A DNA stretch of 64,000 bases from CAXQZU01 sp964228555 (GTDB lineage: Bacteria > Planctomycetota > PLA2 > JAEUHO01), in contig CAXQZU010000036.1 in assembly GCA_964228555.1 (NCBI GenBank), positions 1-64,000 of the forward strand, in the 5' to 3' direction. Below the pieces are notes generated by a model, which saw only the letters and a program-made list of their open reading frames with translations, was not told the DNA's origin and did not search any database. Position 1 is the first letter of the stretch; each line of letters begins with the position of its first letter. Positions 17,840 to 26,636 of the stretch are shown here, piece by piece. Position numbers and translations under genes: made by a program.

Positions 17840-17845
17840 TAGACT
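17840..17845 (+). promoter_or_regulatory. Candidate -10 element of yidC
   Basis: TAGACT, 32 bases before the yidC ATG. A CCGGAG ribosome-binding site lies in the resulting leader. Confidence 0.45.
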
Positions 17846-17877
17846 CGCAGCCTTCCCCCCGGAGCCGGCGGCAGCGC

Positions 17878-19800
17878 ATGGAAAAGCGGGTCCTCTTCGC
17901 GGTGCTGCTCTCCTTCGTCACGGTGGTGGGCTTCCAGGCCCTGACCGGGCAGTGCAGCCCCAAGCCGCTGCCGCAGCCGCCGCCCGGCGAGGCCCCCTCC
18001 GACCCGGCGGCGCAGGGTGCCGGCGCAGCCCTGCCGCTGCCGGCCGGGCAGGCGCCCGCAGCGGCCGGCCAGCCGGTGCCCGCCGCCCCGGTACCCCCTG
18101 CGCAGGACGACGGCCCGCAGGCCTCGGCGCCCGAGGCCACGGTGGAGCGCAAGGCCGGCCGGCTGACGCTGGGCTTCACCACGCGCGGCGCGGGCATCGC
18201 CTACGCCTTCCTCGAGGGTGCTGCCGAGCAAGGCCAGGACGGCCCGCTGCCACTGGTGGTGGGCAGCGACCCCCTGCACCTGTGGGGGCAGGTGGACGAG
18301 GCGGGCACGCAGCCTGCGGCGGCCGTGCTGGACGGCAACCGCGTGGACGAGGCCCCCGGCGCGCTGCGCCGGCTGCACTGGACGCGCGACGAGGGCGCCG
18401 AGGCCAGCACGCCCGACGACGACGTGGTCTACACCTTCCGCACCGCCGACGGCCGCGTGTTCACGAAGCAGTGGCTGCTGCCGACGGGCCCCGAGGCCCT
18501 GGACGTGCGCATGCGCCTGCAGGTGCGTGGCGCCGCGGCGGGCGCGCCCCAGCCGGTGCGCCTGCTGGTGAGCGGCGGCTTCCTGGCCGAGCAGTCGCAG
18601 GGCATGCAGATGAGCCTGCCCGCCGACGCCGTGTGGCGGCGCCGCAGCGACCCCGAGCTGCGCGAGGGGCACGCCTTCGGCTTCGAGCCCGTGGCCCTCG
18701 ATGCGCCCAGCCTGCTGGAGGCCAACCCGCTGGAGGTGCTGGGCGTGCGCAGCCAGTACTTCCTGCTGGCGCTGTTCCATGCGCCCGGCAGCAAGCCCCT
18801 GCCCATCACGCGCATCTGGACGACGGGCGAGGCCGCCGCGGCGCGACCGGGCATGGAGGAGGCACTGGTCTCCTTCTGGCGCACGCGGCTGGGGCGCGAT
18901 GCCACGCAAGCCGGGCAGGAGGGCCTCAAGCGCCGCCTGCTGCACGGCCGCGACCACACACTGCACGCCTGGGCCGCGCTGGACCTGCCCACGGGCCCCG
19001 AGGCCGGGGCAGTGGAAGCCTCCTTCTACCTGGGCCCCGTGGCGCGCGAGGCGCTGCGCCGGGACGAGTACGCGCCGCTGGCGTCGGTCATCACCTACCC
19101 GGGCGCCTTCGACTGGCTGGCCAACTTCCTGCTGTGGATCTACGACCGCTGGCGCCTGCTGCTGGGCAGTGCGGGCCTGGCCGTGCTGCTGATGACGCTC
19201 GTGGTGCGCGGCGGGCTGATGCCCATGTCCATCCGCAACCAGCTGGGCATGCGTCGCTACGGCCGCAAGGTGGCCAAGGTGCGCCCGCAGCTGCAGGCGC
19301 TGCAGAAGCGCTACGAGGGCAACCGCAAGCGCCTGCAGGAGGAGACGGTCAAGCTCTACCGCGAGCACGGCATCGGCTTCCCCACCGGCTGCCTGATGAT
19401 GCTGCTGCAGATCCCGATCTTCTTCGCGCTCTTCTCCTCGCTGCGCGTGGAGTACACGCTGCGCGGCGAGTCCTTCCTGTGGATCCGCGACCTCTCCGGC
19501 CCCGACCGGCTGCTGGACCTGCCCGCCGGCACGCCGCTCATCAGCAGCATCAACCTGCTGCCGTTGCTGTCGGTGGTGCTCTCGCTCTGGCACATGCGCC
19601 TGATGCCCAAGCCCACCGACGAGCAGAGCGCGCAGCAGATGCGCATGATGAAGTGGATGCCGATCCTCTTCGCCGTGCTGCTCTACAACTACACGGCCGC
19701 CCTCTCGCTCTACATGGTGCTCAGCAGCCTCATCGCCGTGATCGAGAGCCACGTGGTGCGCCGCCGGGACGAGGCCGAGGTGGCGGCCAGCGCCGCCTGA
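17878..19800 (+). CDS. yidC: Membrane protein insertase YidC
   Basis: Inserts and folds inner-membrane proteins, alone or with SecYEG. The 640-residue protein has the Gram-negative layout: one N-terminal transmembrane helix (about 5-22), a large periplasmic domain preceded by a Pro/Ala-rich linker (about 30-90), then the five-helix Oxa1 core from about 415. Arg444 (VVRGGLMP) matches the conserved groove arginine. The cytoplasmic helical hairpin (MRRYGRKVAKVRPQLQALQK) and the IPIFFALFSSL helix are clear. The C-terminus is short, without the basic tail some Oxa1 homologues use to bind ribosomes. radC follows after 41 bases with no promoter between, so they may be co-transcribed. Confidence 0.96.
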   Translation: MEKRVLFAVLLSFVTVVGFQALTGQCSPKPLPQPPPGEAPSDPAAQGAGAALPLPAGQAPAAAGQPVPAAPVPPAQDDGPQASAPEATVERKAGRLTLGFTTRGAGIAYAFLEGAAEQGQDGPLPLVVGSDPLHLWGQVDEAGTQPAAAVLDGNRVDEAPGALRRLHWTRDEGAEASTPDDDVVYTFRTADGRVFTKQWLLPTGPEALDVRMRLQVRGAAAGAPQPVRLLVSGGFLAEQSQGMQMSLPADAVWRRRSDPELREGHAFGFEPVALDAPSLLEANPLEVLGVRSQYFLLALFHAPGSKPLPITRIWTTGEAAAARPGMEEALVSFWRTRLGRDATQAGQEGLKRRLLHGRDHTLHAWAALDLPTGPEAGAVEASFYLGPVAREALRRDEYAPLASVITYPGAFDWLANFLLWIYDRWRLLLGSAGLAVLLMTLVVRGGLMPMSIRNQLGMRRYGRKVAKVRPQLQALQKRYEGNRKRLQEETVKLYREHGIGFPTGCLMMLLQIPIFFALFSSLRVEYTLRGESFLWIRDLSGPDRLLDLPAGTPLISSINLLPLLSVVLSLWHMRLMPKPTDEQSAQQMRMMKWMPILFAVLLYNYTAALSLYMVLSSLIAVIESHVVRRRDEAEVAASAA

Positions 19801-19841
19801 GCCGCGCGTGACCGGGCCCGCCCGGGCCGCGAGGCCGGGGC

Positions 19842-20588
19842 ATGCGCCCGCCCCCGGACCCTGCCCACGCCTCGCCCCCCAGCCGCCCCGCGGGCCGGGC
19901 GCTCACCCACCCGTGGCCCGCCCGGGCGGCCTGGCACCCGCCCGGCACCCTCGCGCTCGAGGGCCTGCCCGAGGCGGCGGGGCTGCTGGCTGCCGCCCTG
20001 GGCCCCGGCGCGCAGGCCCCCCGCCGCGCACGCCGGTTGCTCGAGCGCGTCGGCGGTGCCCGCCGGCTGGCCGAGGCCAGCGCGAGCGAGCTGGTGCGCG
20101 CCGCGGGCCTCTCCCCGCGCGCCGCCGCGCGGCTGGTGGCCGCGCTGGCGCTGGGCCGGCACCTGGCCTGCGAGCCGCTCGTGGCAGGCCAGCCCCTGTG
20201 CAGCACCGGGCAGGTCGTGGCTGCCTACGGGCCACGGCTGCAGGCCCGCGCGCGCGAGCAGTTCCTCGCCCTGTTGCTGGACGCGCGCAACCGCGTGCTG
20301 CGCGAGGAGCAGGTGAGCGTGGGCACGCTCACGGCCAGCCTCGTGCACCCGCGCGAGGTGTTCGTGGCGGCCATCCGGGAGGGCGCTGCCAGCCTCATCC
20401 TGCTGCACAACCACCCGTCGGGCGACCCCGAGCCCAGCGCCGACGACGAGGCCGTCACGCGCCGCCTCGTGGCGGCGGGCGAGCTGGTGGGCATCCCGGT
20501 CCTCGACCACCTCGTGCTGGGCCGCGGGCGTCACGTCTCGATGCTGGAGCGCGGCCTCGTGCCGGCGGCCCGGCCGACGGCGGGCTAG
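19842..20588 (+). CDS. radC: RadC family JAB-domain protein
   Basis: Member of the RadC/UPF0758 family, named for DNA repair but of uncertain role. The 248-residue protein has an N-terminal helix-hairpin-helix-like region (LAEASASELVRAAGLSPRAA) and a C-terminal JAB/JAMM metalloprotease-like domain. HNHPSGDPEPSADD starts at His189, giving the two histidines and the aspartate of the metal site. The first 30 or so residues are Pro-rich and poorly conserved, so the true start could be a little later. It follows yidC and converges on lpxD. Ends in TAG. Confidence 0.92.
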   Translation: MRPPPDPAHASPPSRPAGRALTHPWPARAAWHPPGTLALEGLPEAAGLLAAALGPGAQAPRRARRLLERVGGARRLAEASASELVRAAGLSPRAAARLVAALALGRHLACEPLVAGQPLCSTGQVVAAYGPRLQARAREQFLALLLDARNRVLREEQVSVGTLTASLVHPREVFVAAIREGAASLILLHNHPSGDPEPSADDEAVTRRLVAAGELVGIPVLDHLVLGRGRHVSMLERGLVPAARPTAG

Positions 20589-20606
20589 GCGAGGGCCAGC
20601 CCGCGC

Positions 20607-21620
20607 TCAGGCCGGGGTGTCGCCGGCACCGCGGCCACGCCGCCGCCCGGCGCGCAGGCGTACCACCTGCCAGCGCTTCCAGTCCTCCAGCGGCATGGGC
20701 GTGTCGCCCATGAACACCTGGCCCGGCGCCTCCAGGCGCTGGTGGCTGGCGATGGCGCCGCGCGCGCCGACGATGGTGGCATCGCCCAGCACCGCATCGG
20801 GCGCGAGGGCTCCCTGCGGGCCGAGCACGCTGTGGCGGCCCAGGCGCGAGCCGCCGCCCAGCCCGGCCAGTGCGCAGACCAGCACGCCAGGGCCCACCTG
20901 CACGTTGTGCGAGACCTGCACGAGGTTGTCCAGCGCCGCACCATCGCCCACGCGCGTGGCGAGGAAGGTGGCCCGGTCGATCGTGGTGTTGGCCCCCACG
21001 CGCACGTCGTCGCCCACCTCCACGGTGCCCATGTGCGGGAAGGCCACCGGCCCCGAGGGCGTAGGCTCGAAGCCGAAGCCGGGCGCACCCACCACGCAGC
21101 CGGCGTGCAGGCGGCAGCGCCGCCCCACGCTCACGCCCGGGTAGAGCACCACGCGCGCGTCCAGGCGCGTGTCGTCGCCCACCCGCGCCCGGGAGCCGAC
21201 CACCGCGTGCGGGCCCAGCACCACGCGCTCGCCCAGCACCGCACCCGCCTCCACCACGCAAAGCGGGCCCAGCTGGCAGCTGTCCGGGACGGAGGCGTCG
21301 GGCGCCACCACGGCGCTGGGATGGCGGCCCGCCACCACCGGGGGCTCCGGGCTGAACAGGGCCACGGCGCGCGCGGCCGCGGCGCGCGGCTGGGCGCAAC
21401 GCAGCGCCGGCCGGCCCTGCACGTCGTCGTGGGGCCTGCAGATCACGGCCCCTGCCCGGCAGGCTGCCAGCCGGGCCAGGGCACGCTCGTCCTTGACGAA
21501 GGTGATCTCGCCGGGCTGGGCGGCCTCGAGCGCCCCCACGCCCGTGAGCCGCAGGCCGGCCGGGCCGTCCAGCCGCGCGCCCAGGCGCTGCGCCAGCTCG
21601 CCAAGGGTGAACGTGGGCAT
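20607..21620 (-). CDS. lpxD: UDP-3-O-acylglucosamine N-acyltransferase
   Basis: Adds the second acyl chain in lipid A synthesis, using acyl-ACP. The 337-residue length is normal. Residues 1 to about 100 form the uridine-binding domain, and the rest are left-handed beta-helix hexapeptide repeats. GAPGFGFEPTPSG and TTIDRATF are family landmarks; His238 in SHNVQVG matches the catalytic histidine. It implies an LPS-type outer membrane. No other lpx gene is adjacent, unlike the usual lpxD-fabZ-lpxA cluster. The 119 bases upstream contain no TA step at all on the coding strand, so it probably depends on read-through from the HTH-membrane gene. AAGGGA precedes the ATG. Confidence 0.95.
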   Translation of the reverse strand: MPTFTLGELAQRLGARLDGPAGLRLTGVGALEAAQPGEITFVKDERALARLAACRAGAVICRPHDDVQGRPALRCAQPRAAAARAVALFSPEPPVVAGRHPSAVVAPDASVPDSCQLGPLCVVEAGAVLGERVVLGPHAVVGSRARVGDDTRLDARVVLYPGVSVGRRCRLHAGCVVGAPGFGFEPTPSGPVAFPHMGTVEVGDDVRVGANTTIDRATFLATRVGDGAALDNLVQVSHNVQVGPGVLVCALAGLGGGSRLGRHSVLGPQGALAPDAVLGDATIVGARGAIASHQRLEAPGQVFMGDTPMPLEDWKRWQVVRLRAGRRRGRGAGDTPA

Positions 21621-21681
21621 CGGGTTCCCTTGGGGCCTCGCGACCGCCTGCCGCGCAGGAGGGCTGGGCCCGGAACGAGAA

Positions 21682-21712
21682 GGGGCTGGCGACCCCATGG
21701 GCCGCCAGCCCC
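21682..21712 (-). terminator. Intrinsic terminator after the HTH-membrane gene
   Basis: GGGGCTGGCG (21682-21691) pairs perfectly with CGCCAGCCCC (21703-21712). Read on the minus strand, the stem is followed by TTCTCGTTCC, a T-enriched run that is unusual for this genome. It lies 28 bases past the stop at 21740 and 61 bases before lpxD. Confidence 0.6.
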
Positions 21713-21739
21713 GCGAGAGGCAGCGCGGTCTGGCGAGGG

Positions 21740-22336
21740 CTAGGAGCCCTGCGTCGTCGAGACCGACTTGCCGTCGAAGAAGATGTCGGCCAGCTTCTTC
21801 GAGACGTTGTTCGCGTAGCCGCGCGACGCGGAGAGCGTCACCAGCACCGCGGCCACGCCGATGAAGAAGGTGACGCCCAGCACGAGGCTCCACACGGGGC
21901 TGGAGGGCTCCTCGTTCATGGTCACGGTCTGGGGCGCGGAGCGGCGCTTCTCGGCGCGCGCGGGCTTCGAGGCGCCGATGTCCTCGACCTCCTCGGCCTC
22001 CCCGCCCTCGGTGAACTCGATGGGCTCGGTGGACATGCCCACGTCGCCGGCCTTGTCCACGAAGGTGTCCTGGCTGGAGATCTCGGCGGTGCGCATCCCG
22101 CCCTTCTGCTTGATCTCCGGCTCGTCGAGCGAGATGTCGTCGAGCTTGAGCTCGTCGCTGCCGCCCTTGCCCGCCAGGCCGGCCACGTCGCTCTTCTTGA
22201 ACTTCATCTGCTCGCCCTCGCGGAAGGCGCGGATCTCGCCCTCGCTGACCAGGCGCTTGAGGCGCGCCTCGTCGATGTTGAGCTGACGGAGCACCTCGTC
22301 GAAGCTGTAGAACTCGCCAGACTGGGACTTGGCCAC
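21740..22336 (-). CDS. HTH protein with C-terminal membrane anchor
   Basis: A 198-residue protein. Residues about 9-55 form an excisionase/MerR-like winged helix-turn-helix (EFYSFDEVLRQLNIDEARL through IRAFREGEQMKF). An acidic, probably disordered linker follows (about 60-145, rich in Asp, Glu, Ser and Gly). One transmembrane helix is predicted at about 150-172 (VWSLVLGVTFFIGVAAVLV), with a short tail. Similar HTH proteins with membrane segments are seen in planctomycetes; the role is unknown, and the HTH domain may bind protein rather than DNA. The GTG at 22336 has GGAGG six bases upstream. A terminator follows. Confidence 0.75.
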   Translation of the reverse strand: MAKSQSGEFYSFDEVLRQLNIDEARLKRLVSEGEIRAFREGEQMKFKKSDVAGLAGKGGSDELKLDDISLDEPEIKQKGGMRTAEISSQDTFVDKAGDVGMSTEPIEFTEGGEAEEVEDIGASKPARAEKRRSAPQTVTMNEEPSSPVWSLVLGVTFFIGVAAVLVTLSASRGYANNVSKKLADIFFDGKSVSTTQGS

Positions 22337-22507
22337 GGTGGCCTCCGGATGCGCGGGTTGGGGGGACGGCACGAGCCTCGCCGGACAGGCCGGCGGGCCC
22401 CTGCGCAGCCCTAGACCATCCCAGAAAGCCGCCGGCCACGCAAGCCTTCGGCCCGCGCCAGCCAGCCTCCAGCCGCCCGGCAGCCGCAGGCGAGGCGGTC
22501 CCGCAGC

Positions 22508-22538
22508 CCCCACCCGCAAGAAATGGCCTCGGGTGGGG
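22508..22538 (-). terminator. Hairpin after the small secreted protein
   Basis: CCCCACCCG (22508-22516) pairs with CGGGTGGGG (22530-22538) across a 13-base loop, 10 bases past the stop at 22548. No T-run follows. The remaining 170 bases up to the HTH gene hold a TCTAGGG that may be its promoter. Confidence 0.5.
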
Positions 22539-22547
22539 TCCCGCGGG

Positions 22548-23093
22548 CTACTTGCCGCCCGGCAGGGACACCTTCTTCGTGGGCAGGCTGCCCGCCGGCG
22601 CGACGGGCTCGGGTGCCGCCCCGAAGGCCTGGTCGTAGGCCTCCTTGAGCTCGCTGCGGGTCTTGGCACTGATGTCGTTGTAGTCCTCGAGCTTGAGGTC
22701 CATGTCGATGTGGCGCGCAGCCATGAGCTTGAGGCCGCCCTTGCTGCCCGGCTCGTAGGCGTAGACCAGCACCCGCTCGCGCAGCGTGTCGAAGTACCAC
22801 ACGGCGCTCTGGCCGCTGCCGATCGAGGCGGAGAGCGCGATGGCGCGATGGTTGGAGTCGCTGGTGCCCCCGCCCGGGTTGGGGCCGCCACGGGTGGCGT
22901 AGCCGTCGATGGGGTTCACCGTCGGGCCGGGCGAGCGCGGGCCGTTGGGGTTGGGCGACTCGCCGGGAGGGTCCTCGGCGTGGGCACGCGTGCCCAGCCA
23001 TGCCGCCTGCGGGGCGGTGGGCAGCAGCAGCAGCGCCAGCGTGGCCACCCACGCGCCGGCCAGCAGCCCGATGATCAGCGAGCGACGGTCCAT
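22548..23093 (-). CDS. Secreted or membrane-anchored protein, unknown function
   Basis: A 181-residue protein I do not recognise. Residues about 6-26 are a strongly hydrophobic signal or anchor. A Pro/Asn/Gly-rich linker follows (about 40-80), then a compact domain of about 70 residues starting NHRAIALSASIGSGQSAVWY, with strands and a terminal helix (TRSELKEAYDQAF), and a short Pro/Lys tail. The ATG has GGGAGGA eight bases upstream. It lies between the histidine kinase and the HTH-membrane gene on the same strand, but each has its own promoter-like hexamer and hairpin, so they may be separate units. Confidence 0.7.
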   Translation of the reverse strand: MDRRSLIIGLLAGAWVATLALLLLPTAPQAAWLGTRAHAEDPPGESPNPNGPRSPGPTVNPIDGYATRGGPNPGGGTSDSNHRAIALSASIGSGQSAVWYFDTLRERVLVYAYEPGSKGGLKLMAARHIDMDLKLEDYNDISAKTRSELKEAYDQAFGAAPEPVAPAGSLPTKKVSLPGGK

Positions 23094-23135
23094 GGCGGTT
23101 CCTCCCGGGCCCCGAGGGAGCGAGCCCGCGGGCCT

Positions 23136-23141
23136 ACTGTA
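23136..23141 (-). promoter_or_regulatory. Candidate -10 element of the 22548-23093 gene
   Basis: TACAGT on the minus strand, identical to the acyl-CoA dehydrogenase hexamer, 42 bases before the ATG. Confidence 0.45.
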
Positions 23142-23194
23142 GGCCTGCCCGGGGCATCACCCGCGGTCGCCGCGGGGCGCAGGGACGGTCCCCA

Positions 23195-23209
23195 CGGGGG
23201 CTGCCCCCG
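23195..23209 (-). terminator. Small hairpin after the histidine kinase
   Basis: CGGGGG (23195-23200) pairs with CCCCCG (23204-23209) around a three-base loop, 19 bases past the kinase stop codon. Confidence 0.3.
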
Positions 23210-23228
23210 CCGCCATCTCACCGGCTCG

Positions 23229-24731
23229 TCACGCCGCGGCCCCCGGCGGGGCCTCCTGGGGCTCGCCCTCCAGCGGCAGCAGCACCGTGAAGGTGCTGCC
23301 CTGCCCGGGCTGGCTGGCGACCTCGATGCGGCCGCCATGGTTGCTCACGATGCTGTGGGCCACGGAAAGGCCCAAGCCCGTGCCCTCGCCCACCTGCTTC
23401 GTGGTGAAGAACAAGTCGAAGCAGCGCTGGCGCGCCTCCTCGTCCATGCCGCAGCCGTCGTCACGCACCACCAGCACGGCCTGCGCGCCGCGCACCTCGA
23501 CGGTGACGTCCACGCGCCCCCCACCGGAGGCGCCGGGGCGCAGCGCATCGGCAGCGTTCAGCAGCAGGTTGAGGGCCACCTGCTGCAGCTCGAGCGGGTC
23601 GCCGAACACCCAGGCCCCCGCCTGCGGGCCCGTGCCCGCTGCCGGGAGGTGCAGCGTGCCATGCCCGCCCTTCCGCTCGACGCGATGGCGCGCCAGCGCC
23701 CACGCGCGCTGCGCCACCTCGACGAGGTCCACGCGCCGCGGCTCCACGCGTCGCGGCGTGAAGGCCAGCACCTTCTTGACGGTCTCCTCGATGCGCTGCA
23801 GGCCATCCTGCACCAGCGCGAGGTACTCCTCGCGCTTGGCGGGCTCGAGGTCGCCCCGCGCCAGCGCGCGCGCGGCGTTCTTCATCCCGCCCAGCGGGTT
23901 GTTGATCTCGTGGGCGATGCCCGCGGCCAGCTTCCCCGTGGCCGCCAGCCGCTCGGCCACGGCGAGGTGCTGCTCGGCCTTCTTCACCTGCGCCAGCCCG
24001 TGGAGCACGCGGTCCTCCAGCCGCCCCTGGTACTCGGCCACCTCGTCGGCCATGCGGTTGAATGCGGCCGCGGTACGCGCGAGCTCCTGCGGACCCTGCT
24101 GCTCGGGCAGGCGGGCCGTGGCGTCGCCCGAGGCCACGCGCGAGGCGGCCCGCGTGAGGTCGTCCAGCGGGCGCACCACCCGACGCGAGAGGAAGGCCCA
24201 GATGACCAGCGATGCCATGGCCAGCCCCAGCAGCATCACGACGTAGGCCGTGCGCGCGGCCTCGCGCCCCTCGCGCACCTCGGCCACCAGGGCCCAGCGA
24301 CGCCCCAGCTCGCGCTCCTGGTCCAGCGGGGCCACCACGAGGCCGGGCGGCGCCAGCGTGCCGGCGGGCTCGAGGCTGCGCAGGTAGGCCTGCACGGCCT
24401 CCTCGCGTGCGCCGCCGGGCGGCAGCGGGTCCACGCGCCGCTTGTCCCGCGCCTGCATCCAGGCGCGTGCGTCGTAGACGCGCAGCGCCCGGCCGGCGGG
24501 ACCTGCGTCCTCGCCGCTGCGCTCGTCCTCCACCAGCCACACGTCCTCCAGCCCGGGGCTCCAGCGGGGCAGGCCGGCCGCGACCTGCTCGCGCGTGGGC
24601 CGCAGCAGGTAGGCCAGCGCCGAGGCGCGGGTGGCCTCGCCGGGGCCCAGCAACAGCAGCCAGGACACGGCCAGCAGCAGCAGGGCGTTCAAGCCCACGA
24701 CCACGGCCAGCAGCTGGAGGCGCAGCGACAC
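23229..24731 (-). CDS. Orphan sensor histidine kinase
   Basis: A 500-residue membrane kinase. It has a first transmembrane helix (about 7-28), a periplasmic sensor region to about 160, a second helix (about 163-182), a HAMP linker (RRVVRPLDDLTRAASRVA), a short coiled coil, the H-box with His274 (GIAHEINNP), then a HATPase domain with N, G1 (DDGCGM) and G2 (GEGTGLGL) boxes. The order matches NtrB/PAS-less envelope sensors. No response regulator is next to it, so its partner is elsewhere. The GTG at 24731 is six bases after a TAGGCT hexamer, implying a leaderless message. It is divergent from the acyl-CoA dehydrogenase. Confidence 0.92.
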   Translation of the reverse strand: MSLRLQLLAVVVGLNALLLLAVSWLLLLGPGEATRASALAYLLRPTREQVAAGLPRWSPGLEDVWLVEDERSGEDAGPAGRALRVYDARAWMQARDKRRVDPLPPGGAREEAVQAYLRSLEPAGTLAPPGLVVAPLDQERELGRRWALVAEVREGREAARTAYVVMLLGLAMASLVIWAFLSRRVVRPLDDLTRAASRVASGDATARLPEQQGPQELARTAAAFNRMADEVAEYQGRLEDRVLHGLAQVKKAEQHLAVAERLAATGKLAAGIAHEINNPLGGMKNAARALARGDLEPAKREEYLALVQDGLQRIEETVKKVLAFTPRRVEPRRVDLVEVAQRAWALARHRVERKGGHGTLHLPAAGTGPQAGAWVFGDPLELQQVALNLLLNAADALRPGASGGGRVDVTVEVRGAQAVLVVRDDGCGMDEEARQRCFDLFFTTKQVGEGTGLGLSVAHSIVSNHGGRIEVASQPGQGSTFTVLLPLEGEPQEAPPGAAA

Positions 24732-24737
24732 GGGCCC

Positions 24738-24743
24738 AGCCTA
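24738..24743 (-). promoter_or_regulatory. -10 element of the histidine kinase, leaderless type
   Basis: TAGGCT on the minus strand with six bases to the GTG at 24731. It faces the acyl-CoA dehydrogenase promoter across about 75 bases. Confidence 0.5.
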
Positions 24744-24818
24744 CCGCCCCGCCACAGCAGGGGCCGGGCACGCCCCGCAGGCAGTGTGCCCCAAGCGCGC
24801 AGGCCGCTGCCCGACGCC

Positions 24819-24824
24819 TACAGT
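24819..24824 (+). promoter_or_regulatory. -10 element of the acyl-CoA dehydrogenase, leaderless type
   Basis: TACAGT with seven bases to the ATG at 24832. No ribosome-binding site fits between. Confidence 0.5.
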
Positions 24825-24831
24825 CCGCCTC

Positions 24832-26634
24832 ATGAGCGCAGCCAGCGGTCGCGACGAGTCCCGGGCGGTGGCCGAGCACGCGCGCGAGGCCACGCGCACG
24901 CGTCCCTCGCTGGCGGCCGGCATCTTCCTGGGCACGCCCGAGGCCGCGCGGGTGCTGCCGTTCCCCGAGCAGGACGCCGCCGACCGCGCGGCCGCGGAGC
25001 CCTTCCTCGCCCGGCTGGAGGAGGTGCTGGCACGCGACCTGGATCCCGACCTCGTGGACCGCGAGGGGCGGCTGCCGGCGGCCGCCCTGGCCTCCCTGCA
25101 CGCCATCGGTGCGTTCCGCCTCAAGCTGCCGCGCGAGCACGGGGGCCTGGGCTTCTCGCAGCAGAACTACAACCGCGTCGTGGCGCGCGTGGGTGCCCAC
25201 TGCGCCAGCACCGCGATCTGGCTCTCCGCGCACCAGAGCATCGGCGTGCCCAACCCGCTGGCCCTCGTGGGCACGCCGGAACAGCAGGCCCGCTGGATGC
25301 CGCGCCTCGCCCGTGGCGAGCTCTCGGCCTTCGCCCTCACCGAGCCCGAGGTGGGCAGCGACCCGGCCCGCATGCGCACGCGCGCGGTTCCGCACCCCGA
25401 GGGCGGCTGGGTGCTGGACGGCGAGAAGCTGTGGTGCACGAACGGTCCGGTGGCCGACATCCTCGTGGTGATGGCGCGCACGCCCGACCGCGTCGAGGGC
25501 GGACGCGCACGGCCCAGCATCTCGGCCTTCGTGGTCGAGCGCTCGATGCCGGGCGTGGAGGTGATGGGCCGCTGCGAGTTCGCGGGCTACCGCGGCATCG
25601 AGAACGGCTGGCTGCGCTTCCGCGGCGTGCGGCTGGACGCCGGCTGCCTGCTGGGCGGAGAGGGCATGGGCCTCAAGCTGGCCCTGCGCACGCTCAACAC
25701 CGGTCGCCTGACGCTGCCGGCCACCAACGCGGCCGTGGCGCAGGCCTGCAGCCAGATCGCCTCCACGTGGGCCGGCCGCCGCGAGCAGTGGGGCAGCGCC
25801 ATCGTGGGCCACGAGGCCGTGGGCGTGCAGGTCGCGTGGATCGCCTCGCATGCCTACGCGATGCAGGCCGTGTGCGACTACGTGGGCGCGCTGGCCGACC
25901 GCGACGACAGCGACATCCGGCTCGAGGCGGCCATCGCCAAGCTGTTCTGCTCCGAGACCCTGCTGGGCGTGGTGGAGCGCACGATGCAGGTGCGCGGCGG
26001 TCGCGGCTACGAGACCGTGCGCTCCCTCAAGGCCCGCGGCGAGACGCCCTGGCCGGTGGAGCGCATGTGGCGCGAGGCGCGCCTCAACACCATCGTGGAG
26101 GGCACCAGCGAGGTGCTGCGGTTGTTCCTCGCGCGCGAGGCGCTGGACCCCCACCTCGCCCGCGCGGGGGCGCTGGCCCGGCCCGACGCGCCCTGGGGGG
26201 CGCGCGCGTGGGCCTTCCTGCGCTGCGCGGCCACCTACCCCGGCTGGTGGCTGCGGCGCGCCCTGCCCCGCCTGCGCGTGCCCGCCGGCCTGCCGGCCGC
26301 ACTGCGGCCCTCGTGGCGCGCCTACGAGGCCGGCAGCCGCCGCCTCGCGCGTCGCACGCTCTACGCCATGCTGCGCCACGGGCCGGGCCTGGAGCACCGC
26401 CAGGGGCTGCTGGGACGCCTCGTGGATGACGGCAGCGACCTGCTGGCCATGGCCGCCTCGCTCTCGCGAGCCGCCTCGCAGGGCGACGCACGCTCCCTCG
26501 CGCTGGCCACCCACTTCTGCGCGCACGCCGCCGCGCGCGAGAGGGCGCGACGGGCCCTGCCCGCGCGCGTGGACCGTGAGGGGCACGCGCTGGCCCGCGA
26601 GCTGTCCCGCGAGCCGTCACGCCCGGCGCCCTAG
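24832..26634 (+). CDS. Acyl-CoA dehydrogenase family protein
   Basis: FAD flavoprotein that introduces a double bond into acyl-CoA in fatty-acid beta-oxidation or a related pathway. The 600-residue protein has the N-terminal helical domain (LHAIGAFRLKLPREHGGLGF), the central beta domain (AFALTEPEVGSDPARM, then LWCTNGPVADILVVMA) and the C-terminal helical domain with VRGGRGYETVRSLK and the catalytic-region Glu in IVEGTSEVLRLFLARE. About 170 extra residues follow, rich in Arg and Ala and likely helical, as in large FadE-type enzymes. The ATG at 24832 is favoured by the leaderless-type promoter. The stop is two bases from the convergent stop of the next gene. Confidence 0.9.
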   Translation: MSAASGRDESRAVAEHAREATRTRPSLAAGIFLGTPEAARVLPFPEQDAADRAAAEPFLARLEEVLARDLDPDLVDREGRLPAAALASLHAIGAFRLKLPREHGGLGFSQQNYNRVVARVGAHCASTAIWLSAHQSIGVPNPLALVGTPEQQARWMPRLARGELSAFALTEPEVGSDPARMRTRAVPHPEGGWVLDGEKLWCTNGPVADILVVMARTPDRVEGGRARPSISAFVVERSMPGVEVMGRCEFAGYRGIENGWLRFRGVRLDAGCLLGGEGMGLKLALRTLNTGRLTLPATNAAVAQACSQIASTWAGRREQWGSAIVGHEAVGVQVAWIASHAYAMQAVCDYVGALADRDDSDIRLEAAIAKLFCSETLLGVVERTMQVRGGRGYETVRSLKARGETPWPVERMWREARLNTIVEGTSEVLRLFLAREALDPHLARAGALARPDAPWGARAWAFLRCAATYPGWWLRRALPRLRVPAGLPAALRPSWRAYEAGSRRLARRTLYAMLRHGPGLEHRQGLLGRLVDDGSDLLAMAASLSRAASQGDARSLALATHFCAHAAARERARRALPARVDREGHALARELSREPSRPAP

Positions 26635-26636
26635 GG

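Noticed and set aside
20607..24731. Two-component pair formed by the histidine kinase and the HTH-membrane protein
   Set aside because: The HTH protein has no receiver domain, is two genes away, and has its own likely promoter and terminator.
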